Shown piece by piece: positions 45,501 through 52,960 of a DNA stretch of 64,000 bases (position 1 is its first letter; each line of letters starts with the position of its first letter). Location: NCBI RefSeq assembly GCF_947179165.1, contig NC_077242.1:29738097-29802096 (forward strand). Reading direction: 5' to 3'. Under the pieces are notes generated by a model. It did no database searches and was not told the origin of the DNA. It saw only the letters and a list, made by a program, of their open reading frames with translations. The position numbers and the translations under genes were made by a program. The DNA comes from Solanum dulcamara (taxonomy: Eukaryota > Streptophyta > Magnoliopsida > Solanales > Solanaceae).

Positions 45501-47170
45501 ATGTTATTAAAGGCAAGTATGAAGAAGATGAATCATGGAAGACAAAGGAGCTGAGCACAGTTTATGGGGTCAGCGTCAGTATCTGGAGGACTATTAGGAA
45601 CCTATTCCAGTCTTTCAATTATAGAACAAAACTCAAAGTTAGAAATGGGGAAAAATATCCTTTTGGAGAAAAACTCAAAAGATAAAGTTTAGTTGTATTT
45701 TGCTATTTCATTTGTGGTGTAAACAAGAATACATAGAAGACACTGAGGCTCTACTTCAAGTCCTAGAGTCTCTATAGTTTTCCTTTTTGATAGTAGATAT
45801 CTTCCTAGAATAGCAAGTTTTGCCTTCTATTACTCCTGTAAATACTGGCTTCACAGCCCTTTTAGTGATTTAATATAAGTTGTTATCTTCATCAAAAAAA
45901 TAAAGATGTCAGCTAAACTGCTACAAGAGGGACAGATTGAATATTTTTAGTTGCTGAATTGACATTTTTAACTTCTAATGTGTTAAGCTGATGAAAGACA
46001 CAAATACATATGCATTGCATCCCCCATTCTTTCCCCTCCTGAACTTCCTTTCATAATGTGAGGACATTATAACAAGTTTGTCCGGCAAAGAAATCATTCA
46101 GCTGCATGAGTTTCAATACAACAAAAGAGTTGGATGCTAGAACTGGAAGCAATACCAAGCAAAGGAACTCGACATTTTCAAATGTTCAAAAATAGGATGT
46201 TAGAATCCGTCATTCAACAGCAATACAACTACACCTCAATCTCAAACTACTCAAGGATTCATTACTGCCGACACAAAATGATGGTACCTTGTGCCGATTC
46301 CTTAGACCCCAACATTTCTTTCCACTTCCATCCTCGAATCCGACCATCATCCCCACAACTGCATGAAATTTTCATATGTTAACAAAGAATTGACACATAT
46401 GATAGAATAAATAACACTTATCAGAGAAATTTATAGGACATATTTACTTCTATGTGATAAGTACCACGAGATAATTGCCTCACTTGCTTACTTGATTAAA
46501 AATAAAATTAGCTCACCTACTTCCAAAGCCTATTCATTAACTACAATTCTCTAAAACTGAGTGTTTTTTGAGTACTTGAAGTAATATTTTCCCATAATTT
46601 TGATTCTAAACAAAAAAAGTATTTTCCCAGTACAGATAAAAGCAAATTTTGAAAAGATACCTCAATAGCAGTGAATCTTCATTGTTACCATAAAATTTAA
46701 CATCATAAGCAGATCCATCATGTCCTTGCACCAGCCAACTAGGTTCAGCTACTGGCACCAATGAACTAAACCAACGTCGCCAAATAAAATATTAATTCAA
46801 ACCAAAACTGACTACCACACTTCGAAAACATTGAGAAAACAGAAACTCACTTGCCCGCGGAGCTCAATCCCTATCAAGAAGAAAAAGGAAACAAATAATA
46901 GTAATTAGTTTGTAGATTAATCCCTATACTAAAGTTCTAATTCTATTTTGAAGAATGAACTATTTAGCTTACAAGGAAAGAAGAGATAGAGTAAGCGGCA
47001 ATGGAGCCGTCGCTAATGGCGGCGGCGATGAGGTCCGGATAGGAATTATGGTCCGGGTTCGGGGCGAATGCAGTCCGGAAGACCGTTCGACATTGGGATT
47101 CTCTCTCCAGTATAATGGAGTCTCTGTACATGTCTTCGTCCCAGTTTCTGCAGTCCATGACGGTCGCCAT
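17669..47170 (-). CDS. THO6: THO complex subunit 6 (THO6/DWA1), WD40 protein, 13 exons over 29.5 kb
   Basis: Thirteen exons (listed separately) join without a break into 377 codons plus TAA; the Arabidopsis protein is about 367. Successive WD40 blades are visible: [13 protein letters not shown] (108-120), [14 protein letters not shown] (172-185), [14 protein letters not shown] (215-228), [12 protein letters not shown] (265-276) and [15 protein letters not shown] (343-357). WDCR at 225-228 fits the WDxR signature of DDB1-binding WD40 proteins. In the family THO6 is part of THO/TREX, coupling transcription to mRNA export, and DWA1 is a CUL4-DDB1 substrate receptor that dampens abscisic acid signalling. 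All junctions are GT-AG except intron 6 (GC-AG). Introns 10 and 11 reach 11.6 and 9.7 kb because of nested transposons. Expression cannot be judged from sequence, but no exon carries a stop or frameshift. Confidence 0.93.
18036..18152 (-). CDS. THO6: THO6 exon 12, residues 301-339
   Basis: Acceptor CCTTTCAG, donor GGG|GTAAGC. 117 bp encoding [20 protein letters not shown], then [19 protein letters not shown]. Confidence 0.93.
18425..18745 (+). mobile_element. TRIM-like miniature LTR element (approximate ends)
   Basis: Two copies of the sequence containing GAGATATAATATAAATTAAG and, further on, TTTTTAGATGAGAT occur at about 18425-18510 and 18616-18745. Between them are a degenerate initiator-tRNA-type primer site (AGTATTAGAG) and a purine-rich tract (GTGAGGGG). 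No coding sequence. Confidence 0.4.
19748..19902. mobile_element. hAT-type MITE, 155 bp
   Basis: Termini CAGGGGCGAAGC and (reverse) CAGTGGCTGGGA are hAT-like. Flanking 8-bp duplications ATTGTACT (19740-19747) and ATTGTACA (19903-19910) differ at one base. Confidence 0.7.
20244..21170 (-). mobile_element. RTE-clade LINE, 5'-truncated, with exact 11-bp target duplication
   Basis: On the minus strand the open frame encodes the C-terminal part of an RTE polyprotein ([60 protein letters not shown]). It is followed by a tail region with GGGTCTCCAGGAAACAGC and (TTG)n at the 3' end (plus-strand CAA repeats 20244-20265). Direct repeats AGTCCAATGTA at 20233-20243 and 21171-21181 are the target duplication. 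It lies in THO6 intron 11, same strand as the gene. Confidence 0.85.
21341..21452 (-). mobile_element. Au-like SINE / RTE tail copy
   Basis: On the minus strand GAGGGTCTATTGAAAACAAC is followed by CTACCTTCTCAAGGTAGGG and a short (TTG)n end. This is the conserved part that Au SINEs share with RTE LINE tails, and it matches the tails at 20244 and 35513. No reverse transcriptase sequence is attached. Confidence 0.55.
22117..22353 (+). pseudogene. C-terminal fragment of a Harbinger transposase
   Basis: About 78 residues remain, with the conserved [16 protein letters not shown] phrase followed by [13 protein letters not shown] and a stop. The DDE catalytic domain is absent, so no activity is expected. 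Confidence 0.65.
22768..23284. mobile_element. Small Mutator-like MITE nested in the previous element
   Basis: It starts GGGATAATTATTG and ends (reversed) GGGAAAATTACACC. It is flanked by exact 9-bp repeats ATAATTTTA (22759-22767 and 23285-23293). It contains inverted TTTCGCGCA/TGCGCGAAA words and the palindrome array at 22861-23112. 517 bp, non-coding. Confidence 0.75.
22861..23112. repeat. Array of four 40-bp near-perfect palindromes
   Basis: Palindromes of the form TTGATACCAT..GAGTATA / TATACTC..ATGGTATCAA lie at 22861-22903, 22934-22973, 23011-23050 and 23074-23112, with centres 62-77 bp apart. The third is the most decayed. Each can form a hairpin of roughly 18 pairs. Confidence 0.85.
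24015..24470. other. GC-richer unidentified segment in intron 11
   Basis: The sequence differs in composition from its surroundings and is open on the minus strand for 100 codons (24078-24380), with Cys-rich words such as [10 protein letters not shown] recognise no family. It may be a fragment of a gene or retroelement carried into the intron. Confidence 0.3.
24500..24640. repeat. Dispersed hairpin-rich repeat copy
   Basis: GCTATGTTGCTCGGATTCTT, then inverted words TCCAAAAATA and TATTTTTGGA, then ATCCGACACGGGTACGAC. I know this arrangement as a high-copy Solanaceae repeat, but its ends were not delimited. A decayed relative with CACCCGTATTCGTATCCCC is at about 25930-26050. Confidence 0.4.
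24790..25200 (-). mobile_element. RTE LINE fragment, strongly diverged
   Basis: It is similar in order and wording to the RTE copies at 20244 and 35513 (for example CATCTCAGTCTCACTTCCCG, CCTCTCATACCACCTCC), but with many stops and no (CAA)n tail. Non-functional remnant in THO6 intron 11. Confidence 0.6.
26205..26541. mobile_element. MITE candidate
   Basis: Inverted ends TGGTGTGTTTGGC and (reversed) GGGCGTGTTTGC bracket a non-coding segment with internal GAAAATATTTTC-type words. Target duplication is unclear, so ends are approximate. Confidence 0.4.
26866..27720 (+). mobile_element. Composite of TRIM-type LTR copies
   Basis: Copies of the AAATTAAGTAAATAA ... TTTTAGATGAGATRRTCACAC sequence lie at about 26866-26985 and 27630-27720, each ending near a primer-site-like ATGGTAT word. 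A second TRIM type starts TGTTGAGTTGTCC at about 27116. A 36-bp tandem duplication is present at 26876-26942. Non-coding; ends approximate. Confidence 0.4.
27357..27625. mobile_element. hAT-type MITE inserted at a TRIM LTR
   Basis: Ends CAGTGACAGGATTTCC and (reversed) CAGGAGCGGATCTAGGAGG. Flanking 8-mers TTGGAGAT (27349-27356) and TTAGAGAT (27626-27633) agree at seven positions. An (AT)n microsatellite lies inside at 27491-27530. Confidence 0.65.
27877..27987 (-). CDS. THO6: THO6 exon 11, residues 264-300
   Basis: Acceptor CTTCACAG, donor CAA|GTGAGT. 111 bp encoding [20 protein letters not shown] and [18 protein letters not shown]. It sits between the 11.6-kb intron 10 and the 9.7-kb intron 11. 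Confidence 0.93.
29532..30175 (-). pseudogene. LINE C-terminal zf-RVT region, broken
   Basis: [31 protein letters not shown] and, in a second frame, [20 protein letters not shown] and [15 protein letters not shown] are the zinc-binding reverse-transcriptase tail typical of plant L1 LINEs. Confidence 0.8.
30533..32235 (-). pseudogene. LINE reverse transcriptase, broken
   Basis: Segments at 32235-31621, 31415-31116 and 31156-30533 encode the pre-RT region ([20 protein letters not shown]), [26 protein letters not shown] and the catalytic IYADDSLVF, then KYLGMPWG. Frame changes occur between them, so no full-length product can be made. Confidence 0.85.
32239..32837 (-). pseudogene. LINE AP-type endonuclease, broken
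   Basis: The frame contains [20 protein letters not shown] and [19 protein letters not shown], the endonuclease/exonuclease/phosphatase core with GDFN. It then continues in another frame as [12 protein letters not shown] (the SDH motif) at 32424-32239. A frameshift near 32430-32480 disrupts it. Confidence 0.75.
33292..34508 (-). pseudogene. LINE ORF1-like protein (DUF4283), broken
   Basis: The first part reads [20 protein letters not shown] and [20 protein letters not shown], typical of the DUF4283 nucleic-acid-binding region of plant LINE ORF1. A long hydrophilic frame of 312 codons (34230-33292) follows in a different phase. The two parts are separated by stops and a frame change. Confidence 0.65.
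35513..37440 (-). mobile_element. RTE-clade LINE copy, longer but 5'-incomplete
   Basis: (CAA)n tail at 35513-35527 followed by GGGTCTGGGGAGGGTAAAGT, then minus-strand coding remnants up to about 37440: [62 protein letters not shown] and [20 protein letters not shown]. At least one TGG-to-TGA stop and frame changes are present. The right edge is approximate. Confidence 0.8.
36454..37385 (-). pseudogene. RTE reverse transcriptase, broken
   Basis: Two frames, 37385-37050 and 37041-36454, carry the palm and fingers of the enzyme with FADD at the catalytic centre. A frame change of the type produced by small indels separates them (near 37045). The C-terminal part lies at 36179-35838. Confidence 0.8.
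37747..38170. mobile_element. PIF/Tourist-like MITE
   Basis: Ends GTGGTCGTTTGATAAGG and (reversed) GGGGTCGTTTGGTAGGATG, flanked by TTG (37744-37746) and TTA (38171-38173). Internal TATTAGTAAT words are inverted too. Non-coding. Confidence 0.6.
39573..39685 (-). CDS. THO6: THO6 exon 10, residues 226-263
   Basis: Acceptor TGCCTTAG, donor CTG|GTAAGA. 113 bp encoding [20 protein letters not shown] followed by [18 protein letters not shown]. Confidence 0.93.
39879..39918 (-). CDS. THO6: THO6 exon 9, residues 213-226
   Basis: Acceptor ATTTTCAG, donor TGGG|GTATAT. 40 bp encoding [13 protein letters not shown]; with the next exon it forms the WDCR signature. Confidence 0.93.
39940..39970. repeat. 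Purine microsatellite in THO6 intron 8
   Basis: GGGAGGGAGGGAGGGAGA is followed by (GA)n, 22 bases from exon 9, on the intron 8 side. On the transcribed strand this is a pyrimidine tract just upstream of the exon 9 acceptor. Confidence 0.8.
40134..40214 (-). CDS. THO6: THO6 exon 8, residues 186-212
   Basis: Acceptor GTGCTCAG, donor CAG|GTAAAA. 81 bp encoding [20 protein letters not shown] and seven further residues; GHSDYLH is the WD40 GH dipeptide loop. Confidence 0.93.
40411..40464 (-). CDS. THO6: THO6 exon 7, residues 168-185
   Basis: Acceptor ATTGTAG, donor GTG|GTATGT. 54 bp encoding [18 protein letters not shown], a canonical WD40 repeat end. Confidence 0.93.
41305..41365 (-). CDS. THO6: THO6 exon 6, residues 147-167
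   Basis: Acceptor ATATCTCAG; encodes [20 protein letters not shown]. The frame requires the exon to end at CAG directly before GCATGT, giving a GC-AG intron. Confidence 0.9.
41739..42979. mobile_element. PIF/Harbinger non-autonomous element in THO6 intron 5
   Basis: Ends GGGTCTGTTTGGAAAGCCAC and (reversed) GGGCTTGGTTGGAAAGCCAC, flanked by exact TTA (41736-41738, 42980-42982). 1241 bp, AT-rich, non-coding. It contains the tandem duplication at 41764-41915 and TATATACACACACA microsatellites at 42440-42486. Confidence 0.85.
41764..41915. repeat. Two exact 76-bp tandem copies near the element end
   Basis: The unit starting AATTGGAATTGGTGTAATTA occurs at 41764-41839 and again at 41840-41915 with no difference that I could see, indicating a recent duplication. 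Confidence 0.9.
42985..43116 (-). repeat. 66-bp tandem duplication covering the 3' part of THO6 exon 5
   Basis: Copies 43051-43116 (real exon end and start of intron 5) and 42985-43050 differ at four positions. The second copy keeps the donor AAGAA|GTAAGT and has an acceptor-like TTTCAG, making a 34-nt pseudo-exon at 43017-43050. It lies two bases from the target duplication of the PIF element. Confidence 0.88.
43083..43128 (-). CDS. THO6: THO6 exon 5, residues 132-147
   Basis: Acceptor CTATTCAG, donor AAGAA|GTAAGT. 46 bp encoding [15 protein letters not shown], the interblade linker. Its last 34 bases and the following intron start are duplicated just downstream (42985-43050). Confidence 0.92.
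43562..43890 (+). mobile_element. TRIM element, plus orientation
   Basis: LTR-like copies begin TGTTGAGTCCTAAGTCGGTG (43562) and TGTTGAGTCCCACACTGGTG (43792). Between them are a degenerate primer site near 43668 (CGTGATATTAGATCC) and a short internal part. Non-coding; right end approximate. Confidence 0.55.
43893..44192 (-). mobile_element. TRIM element, minus orientation, facing the previous one
   Basis: The reverse complement of the same LTR ends at 43961 (GACTCAACA) and again at 44192 (CTCCAACA), with the reversed primer-site word GATACCACGATAA at 44069-44081. Together with the neighbour it forms an inverted repeat with arms of about 70 bp. Confidence 0.55.
44390..45901 (+). mobile_element. 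L1-type LINE fragment in THO6 intron 4
   Basis: Plus-strand remnants encode [39 protein letters not shown] and, in the frame at 44889-45554, [20 protein letters not shown] and [15 protein letters not shown]. The YADD-containing part is deleted. The element ends in CATCAAAAAAATAAAG near 45901. It is antisense to THO6 and inactive. Confidence 0.75.
46288..46358 (-). CDS. THO6: THO6 exon 4, residues 108-132
   Basis: Acceptor TCATGCAG, donor CAAG|GTACCA. Encodes [20 protein letters not shown], the end of a WD40 blade. 71 bp. Confidence 0.92.
46661..46765 (-). CDS. THO6: THO6 exon 3, residues 73-108
   Basis: Acceptor GGTTTAG, donor TTGAG|GTATCT. It encodes [20 protein letters not shown] followed by [14 protein letters not shown], a WD40 strand with the GHDGSAYDV loop. 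105 bp. Confidence 0.92.
46851..46870 (-). CDS. THO6: THO6 exon 2, 20-nt micro-exon, residues 67-73
   Basis: Acceptor CTTGATAG, donor GCAA|GTGAGT. It encodes GLSSAG and two bases of Asn73. Skipping it would shift the frame, so it is needed to join exons 1 and 3. Confidence 0.85.
46973..47170 (-). CDS. THO6: THO6 exon 1, residues 1-66
   Basis: Starts [18 protein letters not shown] with the family phrase [14 protein letters not shown] and ends SISSFL at donor CTT|GTAAGC. 198 bp, phase 0 exit. Confidence 0.93.
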
Positions 47171-48057
47171 TGTTACCAGAATATTTCGGGGTTTAGTGAA
47201 TCAGGCTTCAGCCAGCGAGTTACGAAGAGAATTCGAAAAAAATACAGATAGTGGACTAGCCACTTTTTGGTTGAACTAGGTGTATATTGTGTTATTTATT
47301 AACTAGGTAAATTACTCACGTTAAGATTCATATTGAATCACCACTATTAGGTCACATTTTATTGAATTTATAGTGTAGTTATTAAACATACTAAAATTCA
47401 GAACTCAACGTATTATCATTTTGATTAATTGATGTTTCCAGATATGCACTCGAGAAAATATTACCATTAAGGCTTTCATCCTGAATCGATTGAGACTTCT
47501 CTATTTTACAAAAGTTTGCCTCACTTTGTCCCCATTATAGTGTCTTTGATACAACTGTTCCTAATCATACATTGAATAGTTTATTCTTTATTTAAGTTTG
47601 CAACATAAACATGTTAAGGAAGAAGGATATTGGTTTCTCTAGCAATTTGCAAAGAATAATTTATCAAAAGCTATAAATCTTCATGAACTTTCTGAAGTGC
47701 TTTCGAGTTGTAAAAAAATTTAAGCATCTCAACTGAACTGATGGTCAAGTTTCAATGGACATAAATCTATTTTTTCTTTATCAATGATGGTAGGTTTAAT
47801 TTAATACCATTTCAATAGTAACAGAAGTAGAAGAGGTATAATTAGGACATCTTTAGTTTATGCTTTATCAACAACATCAAGACTATAAAGAAATATTTGT
47901 ATAGCTATACAACTACTATTGCCATTGACATAAATTAGAAGTAAGAAGAGGATATATATATATTAAGCACTAAGGCAGACACCAAACTCGCAGAATCAAT
48001 AACCAAGAAATTTGTCAGGTTAAGACCAGTATAGAAAAAGAGAAAGGACTAAAGAAT
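47171..48057 (-). promoter_or_regulatory. THO6: Upstream region of THO6
   Basis: The only gene start nearby is THO6 at 47170. The region is AT-rich with no obvious TATA box close to the start and no other gene. The leader and promoter are inferred by position. The chromovirus begins 893 bases above the ATG. Confidence 0.35.
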
Positions 48058-48062
48058 GTTTA

Positions 48063-50513
48063 TGTCACTCTCCGGGAGGGTACCCTAAGCGTGGCCGGCA
48101 CCCAAAGGCCATTTCTGACCTCCGAGCGAACCACCTGGTCCAGTCACACATTCATTCAATCACAATCTCTTAGCGGAAACTCAATTAATGAAATACTATT
48201 CACAATATGGGGGCCGAAGGCCAAACATTCATCAACTCAACAAACAAATATAATAAGACTCCTCAAAATAACCGTTCAACCTCCCCACACTCCAGTCTAT
48301 GAAGCCTCTATCAAAGTCTAAGAGGTGCCAATGACAAGTCCATGTCTACCAATAATCAAAATAAAGGAAACGACAACACACTATACAAGAAAGCTAAACA
48401 TCCTCCGGAAACTAGGAGGACTCACCAACTAGCTGGGAGTGTATGTGGATCTTCAACGGAGCACTGGTTGATGATCCCTAGTACCTGTCTCTGCATCATG
48501 AAATGATGCAGGCCAAATGGCGTCAGTACATGGAATGTACGAGTATGTAAAATGGCCGAATGCAATGAACATCAAGGAAGAATCAATCAACTCAGAATCT
48601 CAACTCAAAAGGGATAACAACTCAATCAAATGTCCTAAGTCTAAACAAGGATATGATTTAGATGGGACCAATCACATACAATTCAACTCAATCTGACTTA
48701 GAGTACTATCAAGACCTATTTGGGAGTTTCTCTTATCCGACAACCATCACTTATGAGCCAGTGACAGTACAACAAGCCGACGTTGTTGCCGCGTCCGTTC
48801 ATACTTTGCCAGGGCATGAACGAGTCAACAACTCATGGATCTAATCCAACCAAGTCCTATAATATCAGGACAAACCTCTCGGGGAAGCATCCGACTTTAA
48901 CGGTTCAATCCCCCCTACGTTTGGCAACACAGGTATTGGGTTCGAGTATGGACTATACTCTTGCCCAATTCGGTGCTCGATACTCCTCCCAAGACTCAAT
49001 GCTCATAAAACTCCATCCAATCAACTCAATCAACTCATATCAACAAATCTCATTACAACCTTGTCAACTCATAAACTCTATCACAATCAAATCTCTTCCA
49101 ATCGTACTATCTGATCAATCTCAATCATCTCTTCAAAAGAAATTTAAATGCACATTTATAGCAACATATAGATATAATCAATCATTACCTCCATCCATTT
49201 GAGAAATCTTTGTGACTCATCACAACTTCAAGATTTTAAATCGACACTTTATAATAGGCAACATTCTTAAGAAGATAGCATCTTTTATCATAATCTATAT
49301 AATTAAGAAGATCAATAAAATATATTTAACAACTCGTCTTCATCAACTCATAATCACATAAAGGCCCATTTTAAGAACTTTTTAGCTCAACAACATCAAC
49401 ACATATAGAGTCAAATAAATAGGGGACAAAGCTCATACAAACATAACCATACCAAGAAAACTCCATTTTTCATGAACATCTAACCTTAAAGCAAGAGTAG
49501 GGCACATGGGTGGACTCAATCCCTGTTTTAGATAGCCTTACATACCTTAGTGAAGGCATGAAGAAAACCTTGTGGTTGGGTCTTCAATGGAGAACTCAAA
49601 CCTTGAAGCTCTTGGAACTCTTCTTGTTGGAGAAGGATTTAGAGAGGAAGAAGAAGAGAGAGAGAGAAAGAGGTTTCTAGGGCTTTTAGAGAGAGAGTGG
49701 GGGCTGAAAAATGGTCCAAAAATGTTCAAGGCTTGTGAATATATAATTTGGGACAATTCCCAAATTACCCTTCCTCCAAAATTCTAAAAAATAGGCCAAA
49801 ACGCCTTTGGCGCGATAGTGGCGCATCACGCCCTTACAGCGCCAAGGCCAATTATGCCTAAAAACCTGCACAACTTTTAGTGGCGCGCCGCACCAAGGAC
49901 CAAACTACTGAGGCATGTTTATGGCGCGATAGTGGCGCGTCGCGCCCTTATAGCGCCAAGGCCAAAGGTTCTGGGTTCTGGAATTTTGGCTTGAAAAACC
50001 CTGCACACCTCGTAGTGGCGCGCCGCGCTAGGGACCAAACTACTGAGGCATGTTCCTGGCGCGATAGTGGCGCATCGCGCCACTGCGGTGCCAAGCCCAG
50101 ATTTCCAGTAGTTGAACCCCAGGCCTAAAATTCCTGCTATGCTAGTTCATCTTAGGATTATCATATCTTTCGACTCTAAACTCCAAAACTTACTTTCTTG
50201 GTGGCGTTGGAAAGAAGACTCAACGACCATTAATTTAATAGGTCGTGGGCCACCTAGATCGTCATATATCAAAAGATAGGGTCGTTAGAAGTCAACCACT
50301 CATGCGAACTCGTCCTCAAACTTAGCCACGACGAATCTTTTTGGTCTTAGCTCGGCCCTAGGGGTCCTCCGTGACCCCATATCACCTCCAACACTCCTCA
50401 ATTACTTAGGGACTTATCTTAACTCAAGCACACACTTCTAAATAATTGGGTTCGACCCTGCACGAATACAAGAAGGGTCCGAATCCTAGGGAAGAATTTT
50501 GAGGGGCGTTACA
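48063..50513 (-). repeat. 3' LTR of the chromovirus
   Basis: Plus-strand start TGTCACTCTCCGGGAGGG is mutated relative to the other LTR (TGTCACGCCCCGAGAGGG). The other end is GGGGCGTTACA. The first ~850 bases differ from the partner at about 30 positions, while the remaining ~1.6 kb appear identical. Confidence 0.95.
49807..50100. repeat. GC-rich tandem block (GGCGCG) within the LTR
   Basis: About two and a half units of roughly 120 bp contain TGGCGCGATAGTGGCGC, CGCCCTTA.AGCGCCAAGG and GTGGCGCGCCGC words. The identical block recurs in the other LTR at 57330-57623. It is the CpG-richest part of the window. Confidence 0.85.
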
Positions 50514-50633
50514 TTATCTCCTCCTTGGGATCATTCGTGCTCGAATGACGAGCAACTAAGAATGGACTCGAGGTACCAATCATAATCAAAATTTCATTCA
50601 ATCAACAAATCAATTCCTCAAACTAATTACCAA

Positions 50634-52079
50634 TCAAACTCGTAATACGCAAACAATATTCAAGTCAATAAAATGGACATTACCTTCAACATTCTCATCG
50701 GTAGGCACGAATAGATGTGGATATCTAGATTTCATGGCTTCTTCCACTTCCCATGTGGCTTCCTCAATAAATTGGTTTCTCCATAGGACTTTGACTGAGG
50801 CGACCTCTTTGTTCCTCAACTTGCGAATTTGGCGATCAAGAATTTGGACCGGAACCTCTTCATAAGACAAGCTATCCTTAATTCCAATGCTATCAATGGG
50901 GACTACCAACGAGGGATCGCCCAAGCACTTCTTCAACATTGAAATGTGGAACACCGGATGAATAGAGGCTACCTATGAGGGTAACTCCAACTCATAGGCA
51001 ACACTCCCAATCCGCCTCGAAATCTGGTAAAGACCAATATATCGAAGACTGAGCTTCCCTTTCCTTCCAAACCTCATGACACCCTTCATGAGTGACACTT
51101 TCAAATACACCCAATCACCCACCTCAAACTCTAAGTCTCTCCTCCTCACGTCGGTGTAAGATTTTTGGCAGCTTTGGGCTGTCTTTAGCCTATCTTGAAT
51201 AATTCTCACTTTCTCTATGGCTTGGTGAACAAGGTCAGGCCCAATCAACTCGGATTCACCAACTTCAAACCACCCAATGGGCGATCTACACCTCCTCCCA
51301 TACAAAGCTTCATAAGGAGCCATTTGAATGCTTGCATGATAGCTATTTTTATATGCAAACTCTATGAGAGGCAAGTGATCATCCCAATTTCCTTTGAAGT
51401 CAAGCACACATGCCTTCAACATATCTTCCAATGTTTGAATGGTGCGCTCTCCTTGGCCATCTGTCTAGGGATGGAAGGCCGTACTCAAATTCACCTTCGA
51501 ACCTAATCCCTTTTGAAAGGATTTCCAAAATTGGGAAGTGAATTGAGCTCCTCTGTTTGAGATGATAGACAAAGGGACCCCATGCAGTTTGATGATCTCT
51601 TGAATGTAAAACTTTGCATAATCCTCTATGGTGTCAGTAGTCTTCACCGCCAAGAAGTGAGCTGATTTCGTCATCCTATCCACAATTACCCAAATCCAAT
51701 CATGTTTCCTTCGGGACCTCGGTAGACCTATAATAAAGTCCATGTTGATCATTTCCCACTCCCATTCCGGAATTTCTATATTTTGAGCTAAACTACATGG
51801 ACTTTGATGCTCAACCTTCACCTGTTGACAATTTGGGCACTTGGAAACGAATTCTGCAATATCTCTCTTCATCCCACTCCACCAATAGATTTTTCTTAAG
51901 TCATGGTACATTTTTGTAGAGCCCGGATGGATAGAGTATCTGGAACTATGAGCTTCAACCATAATCCTTCCTCGAACACCATCGACATCTAGCATACACA
52001 ATTTGTTTTGGTATCTCAACACCTCATCTCCCCCTTTGGTGAAAACCATCACCCCTTGTTTGTGAATAACTTCCTTCAA
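50634..52079 (-). pseudogene. Chromovirus integrase and chromodomain, broken
   Basis: The zinc-binding N-terminus ends SKCPNCQQVKVEHQSPC, and the catalytic core has MDFIIGLPRSRRKHDW. The second catalytic aspartate position reads IISNRGAQF, Asn instead of Asp. A TAG follows HP at 51467-51465, and the frame continues [15 protein letters not shown] with the catalytic Glu. Another TAG is at 50975-50973. The C-terminal chromodomain (VLWRNQFIEEATWEVEEAMK, then SRYPHLF) ends near 50700. Confidence 0.9.
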
Positions 52080-52103
52080 TCGAAGAAGGACGGGATCTTG
52101 ATC

Positions 52104-52957
52104 TTATTTTTCCTTTACCTTTGTCACAAGGGAGGACGTAGATCCATCTCGAACGTTTACTCCGCCTTCATTGTCCTCTTCCAGATGAACTCCCAATTGG
52201 GATAATCTGTGTACCTCCTTCGCCAATTCTCTCTTTCCTTCCTCCACGTAGGCAGTGCTACCCATAGACAACCTACTAAGAGCATCAACAACAACATTAG
52301 CTTTACCTGGATGGTAGAGGATGCTCATATCATAGTCCTTGAGTAGCTCAAGCCATCTCCTTTGCCTCAGGTTGAGTTCCTTCTGGCTAAAGACGTATTG
52401 CAAGCTCTTGTGATCGGTGAACACATCGACATGCACTCCATACAAGTAGTAGCGCCAAATTTTAAGCGCAAACACCACCGCTGCCAGCCAAGGTCATAAG
52501 TTGGGTAATTCTTCTCATAAACCTTAAGCTGTCTTGAAGCATAGGCTATCACCTTTCCCCTTTGCATCAACACAAAACCCAAACCAATTATGGATGCATC
52601 ACAATAGACCACAAAGCCCTCTGTTCCATCGGGCAAAGCTAGAACAGAAGCAGTGGTTAGCTTGGTCTTCAATTTCTGGAAACTCTCCTCACAAGCATCG
52701 GACTATTGGAACTTAGCCTTCTTTTGGGTCAGCTTAGTCAATGGTGATGATATGGATGAGAATCCCTCTACAAACCTTCGGTAGTAGCCAACCAAACCTA
52801 GGAAGTTCCTTATCTCTGTCGAGGATGTGGGTCTGGGCCAATTCTTCATAGCTTCAATCTTCTGAGCGTCAACCTGAATACCATCTCCAGATACAATGTG
52901 ACCTAGAAAGGCCACTGATGCAAGCCAAAATTCACATTTGGAGAACTTTGCATACAA
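52104..52957 (-). pseudogene. Chromovirus RNase H and connection domain, broken
   Basis: [20 protein letters not shown] and [20 protein letters not shown] form the connection; YCDASIIGLGFVLMQRGKVI and [12 protein letters not shown] are RNase H motifs. A stop in place of Trp at 52703-52705, a one-base deletion near 52490 and a stop at 52104-52106 disrupt it. Confidence 0.88.
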
Positions 52958-52960
52958 TAC

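Noticed and set aside
49547..50128. Open frames repeated identically at 57070-57651
   Set aside because: They lie in the two LTRs of the chromovirus and are identical because the LTRs are.
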